Source: Endomychus coccineus (taxonomy: Eukaryota; Arthropoda; Insecta; Coleoptera; Endomychidae). Taken from it: a stretch of DNA of 64,000 bases. The stretch lies in contig OY294068.1 of assembly GCA_958510875.1 (NCBI GenBank), forward strand, positions 163,592,388 to 163,656,387, read 5' to 3'. The number at the start of each line of letters is the position of its first letter. Position 1 is the stretch's first letter. The translations under genes were made by a program, and so were the position numbers. Under the pieces are notes generated by a model. It ran no database searches. It had not been told where the DNA came from and worked only from the letters and a program-made list of their open reading frames with translations. Of the stretch, positions 1 through 10,975 are shown piece by piece.

Positions 1-474
1 GAGTGGTATCAACCACTCGTTGTGAATTCTACTGAAAAATGTCGAATGCGAAATTGAAGAATTGACTTTTCTGAAATCTATCAATAAGTATGCGACATTG
101 TACAAAAATCGTATGCGACACTCGCCCCCTGAACGTACTAGTATTGTGTCAAGCAGCTATAAAAACAAAGATAACTCTTAGTAAGTAAAGCTAAACTACG
201 CTAACCTAAACTAAAATCCTATTCATATAGATGTCGTTGGAAATGTCAAAACTGAAATGAAGCCAAACATCTGCTTAGTTCAAAAGCTATTAAAAATGAT
301 CTACTGATTGATCATTACAATGAGATCCTTTTAAAAATAACAATAATAATAATACTGATATTTTTTTCATGCTATTAAAAGAGATAGAGTGTAATTTTCC
401 ATGATACCTTTTTTTAAATGAAATTTGAATTTATATTTTGGTAACAATTTTATTTGTAAGGCTAAAATATTATA
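1..474. other. Intergenic, no gene seen
   Basis: AT-rich sequence without an ORF or repeat structure that I can recognise. It ends at the TA target site of the MITE that follows. Confidence 0.5.
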
Positions 475-1048
475 TAGGGTGTTTCATAATATATGCGCAG
501 GACTTCAGGATGTGATAGCTCGTCCAAAAATTTGAAAAAAGTTTCTATTAACTTACCCTCTAAAATGCACAATTTTCGAGATACAGAGTAGGGTGTTGAA
601 ATTGAAAAAAAATTTCGTTTTTTGCTAATATCTCCGGAACCGTTTATCGTACAGAAAACAGCTCTGAAGTTGACCGTTTTCGAGAAAAATAATCAAAACA
701 TGGTCAATTTTTTGTAATAAAATTTTTTTTAACTAATTAAACAAAATTTATTTAAACGTTAAAACAAGTAACAAAACCAAACGTTAACTTCATAATTGCA
801 AAATAAAAAAAAAAAATGAAAAAATGATACAAAAGTTGTCTTTGCAAAATTCCCAAAACGTAAAGGTAACGCATTTGTCTAAAAAAAAATTTATTTTTTT
901 TATCAAGTAGGCTTTAAATTTTAAAAGAAAAGCTACCTCCTGTCAAAAATTGTGCATTTTAAAGGGTAACTTGATAGAAACTTTTTTTCAAATTTTTGGA
1001 CGAGCTATCACATCCTGAAGCCCTGCGCATATATTATGAAACACCCTG
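475..1048. mobile_element. TIR MITE of about 574 bp
   Basis: The two ends are inverted copies of each other for roughly 100 bp. The left end reads GGGTGTTTCATAATATATGC and the right end is its reverse complement; the inner arms share the CTTCAGGATGTGATAGCTCG and AAAATGCACAATTTT blocks. A TA dinucleotide flanks each end, which fits Tc1/mariner-type target duplication. No transposase is encoded. The inner motif TACAGAGTAGGGTGTTGAA also occurs, slightly changed, inside the foldback at 18073-19159, so the two elements may share ancestry. Confidence 0.85.
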
Positions 1049-1239
1049 TATTTTAAACTTTATTGACAAACAGTTTTACCAAAGTTTTCACATGCTAACA
1101 GATCATTAAAATTTGCTCTAGTTTCGTAACAATGATTTATCTTGGAAAAAAGGGCACTGTCATGAATGTATTTCATTGCTGACAGCATGTACAGGCCTTA
1201 TATGTTTAATATATTGTTTTCAATAAAAAGAGGTTTTGT

Positions 1240-2010
1240 GCTTTTTCTGCTCCCTTTTCGGAAAACTACTCGCAATATATAATTTTGAGTTATTTATAGA
1301 GGCTTTAAGACATTATAATAAGCTGAGCCCCACATGCTTATCCCATATCTAACTAAGGATGCAACCAAACTGTTTTAAGTCATCAACAGAATTTTATCGT
1401 TTAGAATATTTCGTGGTACATAAAATTTATATATTGATCTTCTCATTTTTTTGTTTAAATAATCAACATGAGTTTGACCACTTGAGATGTTGATTATATT
1501 AAATCCCAAATATTTCATTACATTTTGAACAATATCAGTGGTGTCATTTAAAATTAGAGGTTCTAAGTTATTCGGTAGGCGAAAAAGCCGAGTATTAAGT
1601 TTTAGCAACACTTAGCTTCAATAGGTTCATATCTAACCAAGATTTCACAATATTAATAGCTTCTGGATATTTGCCGTACTCGATCCCAAGATCTTGCAGA
1701 GCATATTAAGACCGTATCATCTGCGTATGAAAGAATTATGGAGTGTTGGTTACAATTCAACAATTTAATAATAAATATCAGAAATAGCGTTGGACCTATT
1801 ATTGTGCCTTGGGGTACATCCATCTTTATTGTTTTAATATTACTAATGGCATCGCCGGCCAACCTTAACTTGTTGGTTTCTATCATAGAGATAAGATTTA
1901 AAAATATTTAATACATTGCCCCTTACGCCAATCTCGTTTAATTTTGCCAGTAATTTATCATGCGAAATAATGTTGAAAGTAAATTGATTCAAACCGTTAA
2001 CAATCTTGAG
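1240..2010 (-). pseudogene. LINE (CR1/Jockey-like) reverse transcriptase relic
   Basis: On the minus strand a non-LTR reverse transcriptase can be followed in pieces. Around 1990-1890 is FNIISHDKLLAKLNEIG, matching the region of RT motif A; the catalytic Asp of the usual AFD is replaced. At 1886-1653 come VPQGTIIGPTLFL and the catalytic box SYADD, still intact. At 1611-1375 lies the thumb-like segment with VDYLNKKMRRSIYKF. Stops and frame changes separate the pieces, so it is dead. The endonuclease end is missing upstream of about 2010. Assignment to CR1/Jockey rather than another LINE clade is from motif wording only. Confidence 0.8.
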
Positions 2011-2014
2011 AACG

Positions 2015-3000
2015 GCGAATTATAAACTACCCTACATCTGGGGTCAAGTTTGAAACAAGCTATGATTCACCAAAGACAATTAGCAAAAAAAAAATTATTT
2101 ATTTATATAACCAACGCCGGCGAACACACTTCCTCCAACCGAAAATTTTGGTGAACCCTCTGGTATTCCAACCAGAGGTAGTTATCTCTAACAAGTCAAA
2201 CATCCATGATAGACTCGGGACCACTGGCTTAACGTCTCCTCCGAAGGATTCATTTACGTTGATAAGAATGATATGACGTCATGAATCAAGGTCAGCCAGT
2301 GTTGTCAGGTTGAGCAGAGCAGGTTTTCAATGTTTTTGAATACAACTAACGTTCTGTTTACAAACAAAATTAGGAGTTCTTTACTTATTATTTCAAACAA
2401 GACAATTTATTTTTAATCTTAAATATAATTAACAAGCTGTTGGTGTTTACCAAATGTTTGAAGAAAATTAAGTAAGTACCTAACCTACATACATACTGTT
2501 TCTACTTCTACCTGAAAGATTCAGATAAATATATGAAAAATTTACTTTCAGCTTCAAGTCAATATTATTAATTCATACTGTGTGTACTTCATTTTAAAGT
2601 AAGCATTATCATTTATGGAAACAAACATTCAAAATACCCGATTACTAAAATATTCAAATCAATCCACGATTTCCAAATCTACTTTCAATTATCTCAGTAA
2701 CACTAATTTATTAGGATAAATATACTTAATATAATAAGTTGGAAGATAATAGTGTAATTCATTTTCTGTTGCATACTTATGTACTTGTCAATGATATTGA
2801 TATGTGTAAATTTTGTTCAATAAACTATGAAATAAAGAGCTTACTTATTTTGGTAGCACCACATTCATCACTCATTAGTTGACGAAAATCGAGTGGACGT
2901 TAAAAGAAAATATTCTTGACAAGATTCATTTCGATTACATCTGGCCTATATTTTAAAAGAGGTTCATAGACGATATAAAAAATAAAACTTCTGATAACTA
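2015..3000. other. Intergenic, no gene seen
   Basis: AT-rich DNA with short ORFs only. No splice-flanked coding segment, RNA gene or clear repeat was found. Confidence 0.45.
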
Positions 3001-3001
3001 G

Positions 3002-4430
3002 TTTTTTTGTTGTTGCGGAGGCGAAGAAAACCCTTCATGGGGAGTTTATTAGTCTTTGACTCAAGGTCTACTGTGAAAGTCACCGTTCCAGGCATACATC
3101 TAAAAACCTCCTTTGTAGGCTTGTCTGTCTATTGCCTCCGGTGAAACTTAGGCCTGCTGTCCCATTGTATCTCGCCTATGTTTTGTTTCTTTACAGTATC
3201 CACTTGAGTATTTTGGACCTTGTACGAGTTTGTACAAGTCTTTTACTGGGTGGGAACTGTATAATTCTGGTTCGCCGTTAGTCTTTCCAAAAATTGACTG
3301 TCTTTTGCGATCAAGTGCCTCGCATTTACACAGTATGTGTGTCACTGCTTCTGTATCCTTACCGCAAAGTTTGCATGTACGGTCGTCATTGTACAGTCCC
3401 ATTTTGTTTAGGTGCCCTTTTACTGGCGCATGGCCATGCATGAGCCCTGTTACCATTTTTATTTTTTCCCTATTTAGTGCTAATACGTCTGTCGTTCTTT
3501 TGTTACACGGGGCTTTGATGTATTTCTTCCCATGTTCGTTTCCTGGGATTTTTTCTCAGTATTCTTTGTGGTTTTTCATGATCCAGTCTTCTACAGACCT
3601 TCGTACTGTACGTTTTGGTACCCACGTGGTCTGTTCTGAATCTGGAGCGTTCTCCGACCCTCAATTTGCAAGTTCATTGGCTTTTTCATTGACTGTCGTT
3701 CCCTGAAGTCCCGGCACCCAAATCAGCTTAACGCGGTTTTGGTCTGCCAGTATTTCAAGTTCTTTTTGCATGCCCATATGAGACGAGATGTCACTTCCTG
3801 ACTTCTCATTGCCTTAAGTGCAGCCTGACTGTCTGTCAATATGTGGATCTGCTCATCGTCGATGGCTGTTTGATTGTTTTCCTTCACATATATGCATATA
3901 CCTCTGCTTGGAAGACAGAGGTGTGTTAACCCAATAAATAGCTCAAACTAGTCTTTGGGTTCCTTAAGTATACTCCTGCACTTGCACCTTTGCCAGTCTT
4001 AGACCCGTCTGTATACCAGATCTTTCCCTGTAGAATCTCGCCCAGGTTTGTATGTTCCCATTCAGTCTTTTTTGGTATTGATACCCTGAATGTGTTGTTA
4101 AAAGAGTATCGCTTTGGAATGTGATCTTTTCTCATACCTTACACGTCCCTGGTCACGATTTTTACGATACTCATGTGTCCTGGCCCAATGTGAACATTCT
4201 CCAGTGTATTTTGTATTCTGAAAGCACCAAGTCTTGTCACTCCTTGGATTACCAATTGGAGGGGAGATAATCCCAGTAGTGTCTCCAATGCTGCAGTGGG
4301 CATAGATTTCATGGCCCCTGTGATTCCAAGACATGCAAATCTCTGGTTCTTGGTCAGTCTTGTCATGGTCCCTCTTTGTCGTGTTTTAGGCTGCATTCAC
4401 TGCCTACTTTTCGCATCTTTTAAATACTAG
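3002..4430 (-). pseudogene. I/R1-like LINE ORF2 3' half with RNase H
   Basis: Reading the minus strand from 4400 to 3002: RT C-terminal segment with KNQRFACLGITGAM and PTAALETLLGLSPL (4396-4139); an RNase H start IWYTDGSKTGKGASAGVYL with the first catalytic Asp (about 4030-3960); and a C-terminal segment GLMHGHAPVKGHLNKMG followed by a cysteine/histidine cluster CKLC...H...C (3456-3300). A poly(A)-like tail sits at 3005-3015. Frames are broken by stops. The domain order RT, RNase H, terminal zinc-like motif is that of the I/R1 superfamily of LINEs. Related relics of the same general type lie at 9225-10975 and 56929-58480. Confidence 0.87.
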
Positions 4431-4468
4431 TAAATCACACACAAAAACAACAAGTCAAATCAAAATAC

Positions 4469-4788
4469 TGTTACGAAGATGTCTTTTAAATACGCACAAA
4501 CATGTTTTAAGGAGTTACCCACTACTTTATTACAGTTTTGCTTGGTTCGGCTACCCTAGACAGACTGAGTCGCGGTAGCGCCGCTAGCCTTTTTACACTC
4601 CAATTACTGCCATCTAGAGAGTAAAATACACCAGAACTTCTTCGAAACAACGAGATTATTCGCGAATGTTTAATTGCTACTGCGGTTTCGAAAGTACTAA
4701 TAGCGCTATCTGTTAGCGATAAAGGGTACTACCACTACTCATTTCCGCGTGTAACCAATAGGTGTCATCAAGTGTCGCACTCGTAACA
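4469..4788. mobile_element. Probable solo LTR (gypsy-like)
   Basis: A 320-bp block begins TGTTACG and ends CGTAACA, the TG...CA inverted termini of an LTR. It is noticeably less AT-rich than its surroundings. No internal gag/pol lies beside it. The flanks (ATAC left, ATAA right) match at three of four bases, so the target duplication is weak. It stands just outside the 5' side of the LINE relic ending near 4430. A chance inverted end is possible. Confidence 0.5.
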
Positions 4789-5279
4789 ATAAAGTACTGT
4801 TAGTACACAATAGTACTAGAACTAGCGAATTTTTCAAGCGCATGCTCGCTCAGGGCACGTACCCCGCGACTAGTCTAAAAATTATAGATAATAGCAGGAA
4901 TAACGGTTTTGGCCCTTGGAAACTTACTGGAGTAAACAGTATGGCCCTAAGGCTGGAAAGTTTGGTGTCCCCTGTTCTAGAGTGACCCTCTATAATACAA
5001 GGCCTGAATGCACGATCGGGACGACACAATTCAGATGCAAAGTCACCCGTATGTTACAGCACAATGACTTTAGAACGAATAGTGTCGATGGCGTCCGTAT
5101 ATCGACATGATGGTGTCCGTATATGGACTCAGTTCTTACCAATCGTTTTTATGCCTACCCCTTTCACCAATTGATGGTACCCGCAGGCTGAATGGTATAA
5201 TGAAGAAATAGACTGGACGATAAAGGGTAACGGAGGAATATACAACCACCTCTTGAACGCCATGTTACCCTTACACCGT

Positions 5280-5643
5280 TTGGGGTGCAATATTTGATGG
5301 TAGCAGGTAACCCTTAGTTTTCCTTAGAGAAAATTTGGATGCTTACATGGCCGATGGTTCACAACCTGTTCCTGTGCCACGTTTTCGGGGGTTGATTAAA
5401 CCAATTTTTAACAAGATAACGCTCGCCCTCAAGCGGGAATAATTACTTGTGTTTCCATTGTGTTGCACATTCCCCCGATCGAACATGTCTGGGATATGAC
5501 CGGTGCCAAACTGGGTAATTTGCCCCTTGTCCCACATCCTCTCAACAATTGTTCACTCCACATACAAGGTGCTTGGAATCATATACCCCAATGTGACATT
5601 GATCATTTGATTGAGAACGTCCCTCACCTAGTAACTGAATGAA
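5280..5643 (+). pseudogene. Tc1-like transposase C-terminal relic
   Basis: On the plus strand the sequence gives QPVPVPRFRGLI (5355-5400), then DNARP at about 5414-5428, the conserved box around the second catalytic Asp of Tc1 transposases. Next comes PPIEHVWDM (5469-5500, normally SPDLNPIEHVWDM) and the C-terminus ending WNHIPQCDIDHLIENVPH, with stop at 5640-5642. A stop precedes the DNARP box, and the catalytic Glu/Asp segment upstream of PIEHVWDM is altered, so the copy is inactive. The N-terminal half is not recognisable. Confidence 0.82.
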
Positions 5644-5644
5644 T

Positions 5645-7030
5645 AATCAATTACGTTACTGAACATTTTAACTGTTGTTTTTTTTTTTGAAAACTTTAAT
5701 TTCTTTGTTAAATCGAAGTACATCTTATGTGAAAATTTCAAATGAATTGCTTCACTAATGGTGTTGCGGGGTTTATATTCATATCAGTTCACTGTTGCCA
5801 AAATTAAGTTAAACCGGGAAAATTGCACAATGTATTTTAATTACCAAATAGAATAGAATTGATGTAGAAAAATCAACATAATCATTAATCTATCAGGTAA
5901 TTAAGTGAACGATGTCGCCAAGAATAGTGTTGAATTCAATTTCTAGTTTTTTTATGCTGCAAGAATGCAAATTCAATTGCAAATTAGACAAGAACTATTT
6001 TATTCCCAATAAATAACATTTTGATTGAAATTTTATATTCTATTTCAACGAAATTAAATGATTTCGACTTCGAGACAGAATTAACCCAAATAAATAATAA
6101 ATTTCAGAATGTGTGGGTGTGTACATGATTTATGAGTACGTTAACCGCGAACTCTTAATACCAATTGCTATTCTTTATTTATTACAAATTAGGACGGAAA
6201 AGAAACGAATTTTTTCTTGTTCCTCAGTTCAAATATGACTAATGGAAATGTGAAAGTTTTAGGGTGGAGATTCGCGTGCTGTACATGCGAAATAATAAAG
6301 TGGAGAGCACACTGTAATAATAATGAACGAAACCCACGAACTATCATTTGATCGGGATTAAAGTTCCGTTATGTTGTAACTGTGGTGATACTAAACAACG
6401 ATAAAAATCACAACAAACTGGCCAAATTGTTCATTCAAGTGGGATGCAAAATAATTCTACTAACAGGTTTCACTTCACACAGCCTGATCTTTATATTGTA
6501 TCAGTTTCCTTTACTGAATCAACGTAACCTTAAACCATTAAGTATATGGAAATTTTGATCTTTGCAATATGCAAAAGCTAATGTACAGACTATACTTCGT
6601 GGGTAGTACGATTTCAATATCATATATAAAAGCTTTCTTTGGCGAAATATACTTGATTTTATCTGATAAATATTCTTTTTCACTCTGAAGGTAAGGTATT
6701 AATTAATACAATTTTTTATGGATTCCACGTCCATGTTTTTTCTAATGGGCAAATAACGGTGACAAGAAACACAGAAATTGTACTATTTGAAATATTGGTT
6801 TCAATTCATGTGTGGATTTAACACTTATAATACAGAAAAATACAATATCAGACACTACAACATGATATAAATATATCATCTTCATATATAATTGATGCAC
6901 AAAAGTTATACGTAATAATAATAACGTCCTAATTAACTTGAGTCTGCAGCATGTAGGCCCAATAGAAGTCCTCGCAGCTACCGTTGAAATATTACAGTTA
7001 TTGATGACATTTAAGCAAACTTATCCAGCA
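5645..7030. other. Intergenic, no gene seen
   Basis: AT-rich stretch up to the Harbinger insertion site. No gene, RNA gene or defined repeat was recognised. Confidence 0.45.
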
Positions 7031-7326
7031 TTAAGACCGTTTTACAGTTCGTACTTCTTGTTGCAATACGCAATAGTCTTGATCAAAAGCATGTGCAGTT
7101 CAGAAATTGCTAGCAAGTCTCTTGCCATTTCAAGACATTGCACAGAATCGGTCCGCTTCGATATTAAGTGCGAGTTGCATGCAATTATGGGGGAAAATTT
7201 TGGGGCCCTTTTAGTTACCAACTGAACAAAAGTTCCCACATGGACGCTTATATCACGTAACAGAAGGATTTATACCTATTGATTTATTGATTCTTCTGTT
7301 TCGTTTATTTTTTGAAGTGAAAACTT

Positions 7327-7327
7327 C

Positions 7328-7368
<41 letters not shown>

Positions 7369-7378
7369 TATATATATT
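7327..7378. repeat. (ATT)n(AT)n microsatellite
   Basis: A run of ATT trinucleotides passes directly into a run of AT dinucleotides. Confidence 0.95.
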
Positions 7379-7504
7379 AGGTATTATGTATACTGCCGCC
7401 TGCGCAACTACTTGGTCAGGCGTCAGGCAGTTTCTCTATGTATACGCTTACACACGTGTGCATATCTAAGTCGGATACTCGACGTTATTCATTTACTGAA
7501 TCCT

Positions 7505-8285
7505 CGGTCCTCGTGCAGACGAAAGTTATATTTTCATTGAATTTATTAATTGTACATTGTGTACTTAGTATCGTATCTACGTGCAAGGTTTTAAATATTG
7601 TGAATATAATTCTTGTCATAAGAATATAACATTAGTGATTTGTATATTTCACAACTGTTAGCATTTCAATCAACAATTATATACATTTTTATATTTAATA
7701 ATAAAAAACGTATAATGGGCGGTACAATCCCTGTAAAGAGTATGAATGTAACCAGTTAGTCATTATAATAAATACACATTATTTTATTTTCAAAACGTAT
7801 TATTTATTAATATTTACATCGATGTAAATGAAAGTAATGTTAAACAACATTAGTCCGAATTGAAAATGTCTACAGATGGTGGTAAAAGAAAACGTCTTCA
7901 ATTCGGATCAATGAACAAATAATCTAAAAAGAAACGCAAAATGTAAACATATAAACATTTCCGTCAAATGTCAGTATGATCGTAAATTACACCACAAATA
8001 ATTATTTGAAATAAAATGTTGTACTTCCGTATTAGTAGTATTACTTATACACATCACTAATGTTATATTCTTCTGACAAGAATTATATTCACAATATTTA
8101 AAATTTGCACGTAGATACGATACTAAGTACACAATGTACAATTAATAAATTCAATAAAAATATAACTTTCGTCTGCACGAGGACCGATTCATACTCTTTA
8201 CAGGTTTTGTACCCCCCATTGTACGTTTTTTATTATTAAATTTAAAAATGTATATAATTCTTGATTGAAATGCTTACAGTTGTGG
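7505..8285. repeat. Inverted blocks in permuted order
   Basis: Block A (7505-7640) recurs reverse-complemented at about 8060-8190. Block B (7650-7745) recurs reverse-complemented at about 8190-8285. In a simple inverted repeat the right side would read B' then A'; here it reads A' then B'. This order fits a tandem or circular unit (A'B'A'B'...) cut at different points in the two copies. Confidence 0.75.
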
Positions 8286-8399
8286 AAACTAAAGAAAAAC
8301 TAATTATATTAATTTTCATTTAAAAATAATAAAATTGTAATTTCGGATGCTACAACGAATACAACAACTCCATACTAAACTCCGTAAACAATTGTATCT

Positions 8400-8657
8400 G
8401 TGGCATCGGATGTCTTCGTTGGTTGTCATAATGCTGAGCAACAAAATTTTGTCAGGCAGAAGTTACATAAAATGAGAACCGATGATACGGGTGGATTACC
8501 ATACGAGTTAATTTTAGTTCTTAACCAACCATACATGATAACTAATAACATAGATGTTGGGGATGGATTGTCCAATGGCACTGTCGGAAAATTGTGTCAT
8601 GTAGAAAGAGATGATACTGGTGCAATCATACGAATTTGGATGAAATTCCCAAAATAA
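8400..8657 (+). pseudogene. PIF1/Helitron-type helicase fragment
   Basis: An 85-codon ORF contains GLPYELILVLNQPYMITNNI, GDGLSNGTVGKLCHVE and an ending IIRIWMKFPK. This is the 2B/SH3-like C-terminal segment found in PIF1-family helicases, including those of Helitrons, which act in rolling-circle transposition. Walker motifs and the Rep domain are absent, so only a scrap remains. A cellular PIF1 pseudogene is the alternative; the transposon-rich setting favours a Helitron. Confidence 0.8.
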
Positions 8658-8779
8658 ACTGGTTACTTCATAATGTCAGTTTTCACTCTGTCAGCAGTGC
8701 TCGATGACTGCCCGTATTTTTTTTTGCTTTCGATTTGTAATCTAGCTGTAAATGGTAAATTTTGTTGTATTGTAGTTTA

Positions 8780-9075
8780 AAACCACAAAAACCATTCCAC
8801 ATTGTTTCAAATTTCCTAGCAATATCTAACCATTCTGCAGCCAGATGCCTTAATGATATTATTAGTGTAAGAAATTTTGGACTACAGTTTTTTAAATGTG
8901 TTTGTATCCATTCTTAGAAAATTTGAGAACATTTCTATATCTGAAGCAAAGAGCTCTTCAGTTAAACCAATATTTCCTCTATTTTAGTTTAGCCAAGGCC
9001 TTACCCACCACCGTCGTTGTCTTTTTTCTCCAGACTCTTAAACCAAGCGAGCAGCGGCAGCAATAGATATAGTAA
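8780..9075 (-). pseudogene. Harbinger transposase N-terminal relic
   Basis: The minus strand reads EKRQRRWWVRPWL followed after a stop by NRGNIG and FSNFLRMDTNTFKKL. The RRWWVRPWL box and the NFLRM segment are characteristic of the N-terminus of PIF/Harbinger nucleases. Several in-frame stops and the lack of the DDE core show it is dead. It matches the copy at 60253-60540 closely. Confidence 0.82.
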
Positions 9076-9224
9076 TTATAGCAGAACTGAAGTATGCAAT
9101 TACAAGTAAAAATTGCCAAGTGTAAAACGATTTGCCATAAAAAGTTGCAGGCCAGCTATTGCAAGGTCAGTGTATTGCTGCAATACTATTGCAACAAGAA
9201 TTGCGAACTGTAAAACGATCTTTA

Positions 9225-10975
9225 TACGGTATAAACCCACATGCATGTTGACGCACGTGGAAACCCCAATGTAGAGGGTTTCGTCGCCGCTTTCTTTGTC
9301 GCCGGTAAGTTGGAGCAGTCACTAGATCTTTTCTGGTTGTGGTTTCCCAGAACTGTGATTTTCCAGAACCCAACCCAGTAAAAATATCTTTATTTTGTGT
9401 ACTTCGTTCGTAAGATCTTCCATTATTATACCAGTGCTTATTCCGCAGAAGGGCTCAGGTCCCAGAAATGGTCTTTCGCCATTTTTTTGCCAGTTCATCG
9501 ACTTTTTATGCTCCACCAATCCGGTGTGCCCCTGAACCCATCAACCGCATAATTATTGCTTAGTTTGTTCAGTTTTTTCTAAATAATCCCAGACCATTAA
9601 CGACCTGATTGAATTCTTGACTGTTATATATTAAGTATTTATTGTCTACGAAAATCTCTCTATATTTAACTGGACACCTATCCTTATTGGGTGTTTTCCG
9701 CTTGGAAGATACTCGGTAATTTGCATAAGCTTACAAAATATTTGATGCCAGGCTATACTCCAGTTCCATATTTCAGTTCCATCGGTTGCTTTAGAGACAT
9801 CTAGGTACCGTTTAATGGTCTTTCTGTTGAGTTTTGGGATGGTGTCTTCGGCTCTGTCACTTTTGCAATTTAGTTTTGTGCTATATTCTTTCTTGGGGAA
9901 TCTTCCAGATTTGCTGAGTTCAGGAAAGGGGTCGATACGTGCGTATGGTGATTCCCTTCCCGGTCGTTCGAAGGGCGGTTGTAAGGTTTAGAATGAATTA
10001 TGTAGCAGCCGTTGGGCATATTCTCATTGTATCTGTTATGCACACGCATGCTAGTCTTTAGATTTATGATAGATTTATCATTGTACTAGCTCGACTAGTT
10101 CTGATGTCCCAGACCACTGCATCGATTAGAACTGGCACCATTCTTTTGTGTATAGAGAATACACACAAAAAATAGTTCAAGTTCGAGGATACTGTCGATT
10201 TAAACTAAGACGTCCACATGGGGGGTCAGGTAGCTCAGTGGTAGAAGCATCGATCTTCTAATCACTGTGGCTGCCGGTCGCGGGTTCGAATCCAGCGACT
10301 GCGGAATTTTTCCGATGGCCCGAGAGTGGTGCGGCAAGATACAATGGGCTGTCAGGCCCAAGTGTCATCGTGACTGCCCTGGTTGCAGGATCGAGCCTAC
10401 CACACGAGGTGGAGTGTTTAGTGTGTATATCTGAGGTGATTAAGTTCGGGACTCAGGGACTCCCACACTGTCTTATGGGATGTTACAGGACCATAAGGTG
10501 CCCATAAGGGGTTTCAACCACCTCGCACCCAAAAAAAAACGTTCACATAGCTCTACAAGGTATACCCAATCCATTCAGGTCGCAGAGGAGTTGATCTACA
10601 ATTAGACTCCACATAATTGGGGGGTCACCTTCGCTCTTGTGGACATCCTCTGGTCGTGCATGTGGAAATAGTGTATCGTCCTATTTCTGCCTCTGCTTTT
10701 CTGACTGCTTCATGTGGATTTAAACGGCTGAAAGTCTACTACTGCATATGTGTCTTGCCATCGTTGTGGCTTCTCTTGTAGGTCTGTTATACTGATCTGG
10801 TTTTTGAGCTATAGAAATAGGTTCGTTCCCAGGAAAGTGAAGATCTAGTAAGAGCTGAGCTCTTCCTTTCTCACTCTCCATATAGCTACCATCTGGCTAC
10901 TATCTACTTCCTGTATATACCGCAACCTTTGCAAGAATAGCAGATCTTCGTTAGACATACGCGATTCAATGCCTC
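9225..10975 (-). pseudogene. I/R1-like LINE ORF2 relic interrupted by a SINE
   Basis: Minus-strand pieces in order: a pre-RT segment with LLLDLHFPGNEPISIAQKP (about 10860-10790) and a VDFQPFKS box that corresponds to the start of the RT domain (about 10730-10700); then the SINE insertion at 10221-10540; then RNase H with WVQGHTGLVEHK (about 9535-9500) and FLGPEPFCGIS (about 9460-9430); then a terminal segment LLQLTGDKESGDETLYIGV (about 9320-9260), which resembles the GHxxLNxHLxxxG motif near the end of such LINEs. Frames are disrupted throughout. The Harbinger target site abuts its 3' side. Confidence 0.75.
10221..10540 (+). mobile_element. tRNA-derived SINE
   Basis: The 5' part holds a polymerase III A box (TAGCTCAGTGGTAGAAG, about 10229) and B box (GGGTTCGAATCC, about 10281), spaced as in a tRNA. 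It is followed by a 250-bp unrelated body and a short A-rich tail (about 10531-10540). It looks like a tRNA-derived SINE rather than a functional tRNA, since no matching acceptor stem closes the structure. It lies inside the LINE relic, so it is the younger insertion. Confidence 0.8.

Larger units (their letters stand above)
7325..8670. mobile_element. Block inserted in the Harbinger element
   Basis: This block has no counterpart in the Harbinger copy at 60 kb. It holds an (ATT)n(AT)n microsatellite at 7327-7378, two inverted sequence blocks (7505-7745 and 8060-8285) and a PIF1/Helitron-type helicase scrap (8400-8657). The helicase suggests a Helitron origin, but I could not define Helitron ends (5' TC, 3' hairpin-CTRR). 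Boundaries are approximate. Confidence 0.5.
7034..9221 (-). mobile_element. PIF/Harbinger element split by a later insertion
   Basis: The element is bounded by TTA at 7031-7033 and 9222-9224, the 3-bp target duplication typical of PIF/Harbinger. Its ends are inverted: AGACCGTTTTACAGTTCG on the left and the complement of AGATCGTTTTACAGTTCG on the right. Comparison with the uninterrupted copy at 60012-60880 shows that the transposase part (about 8690-9221, minus) and the opposite terminus (7034-7320, minus) belong together. The DNA between about 7325 and 8670 is foreign to the family. The transposase is truncated and carries stops. Confidence 0.8.

Noticed and set aside
3230..3706. 158-codon plus-strand ORF
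   Set aside because: It is the antisense shadow of the LINE RNase H/C-terminal region on the minus strand.
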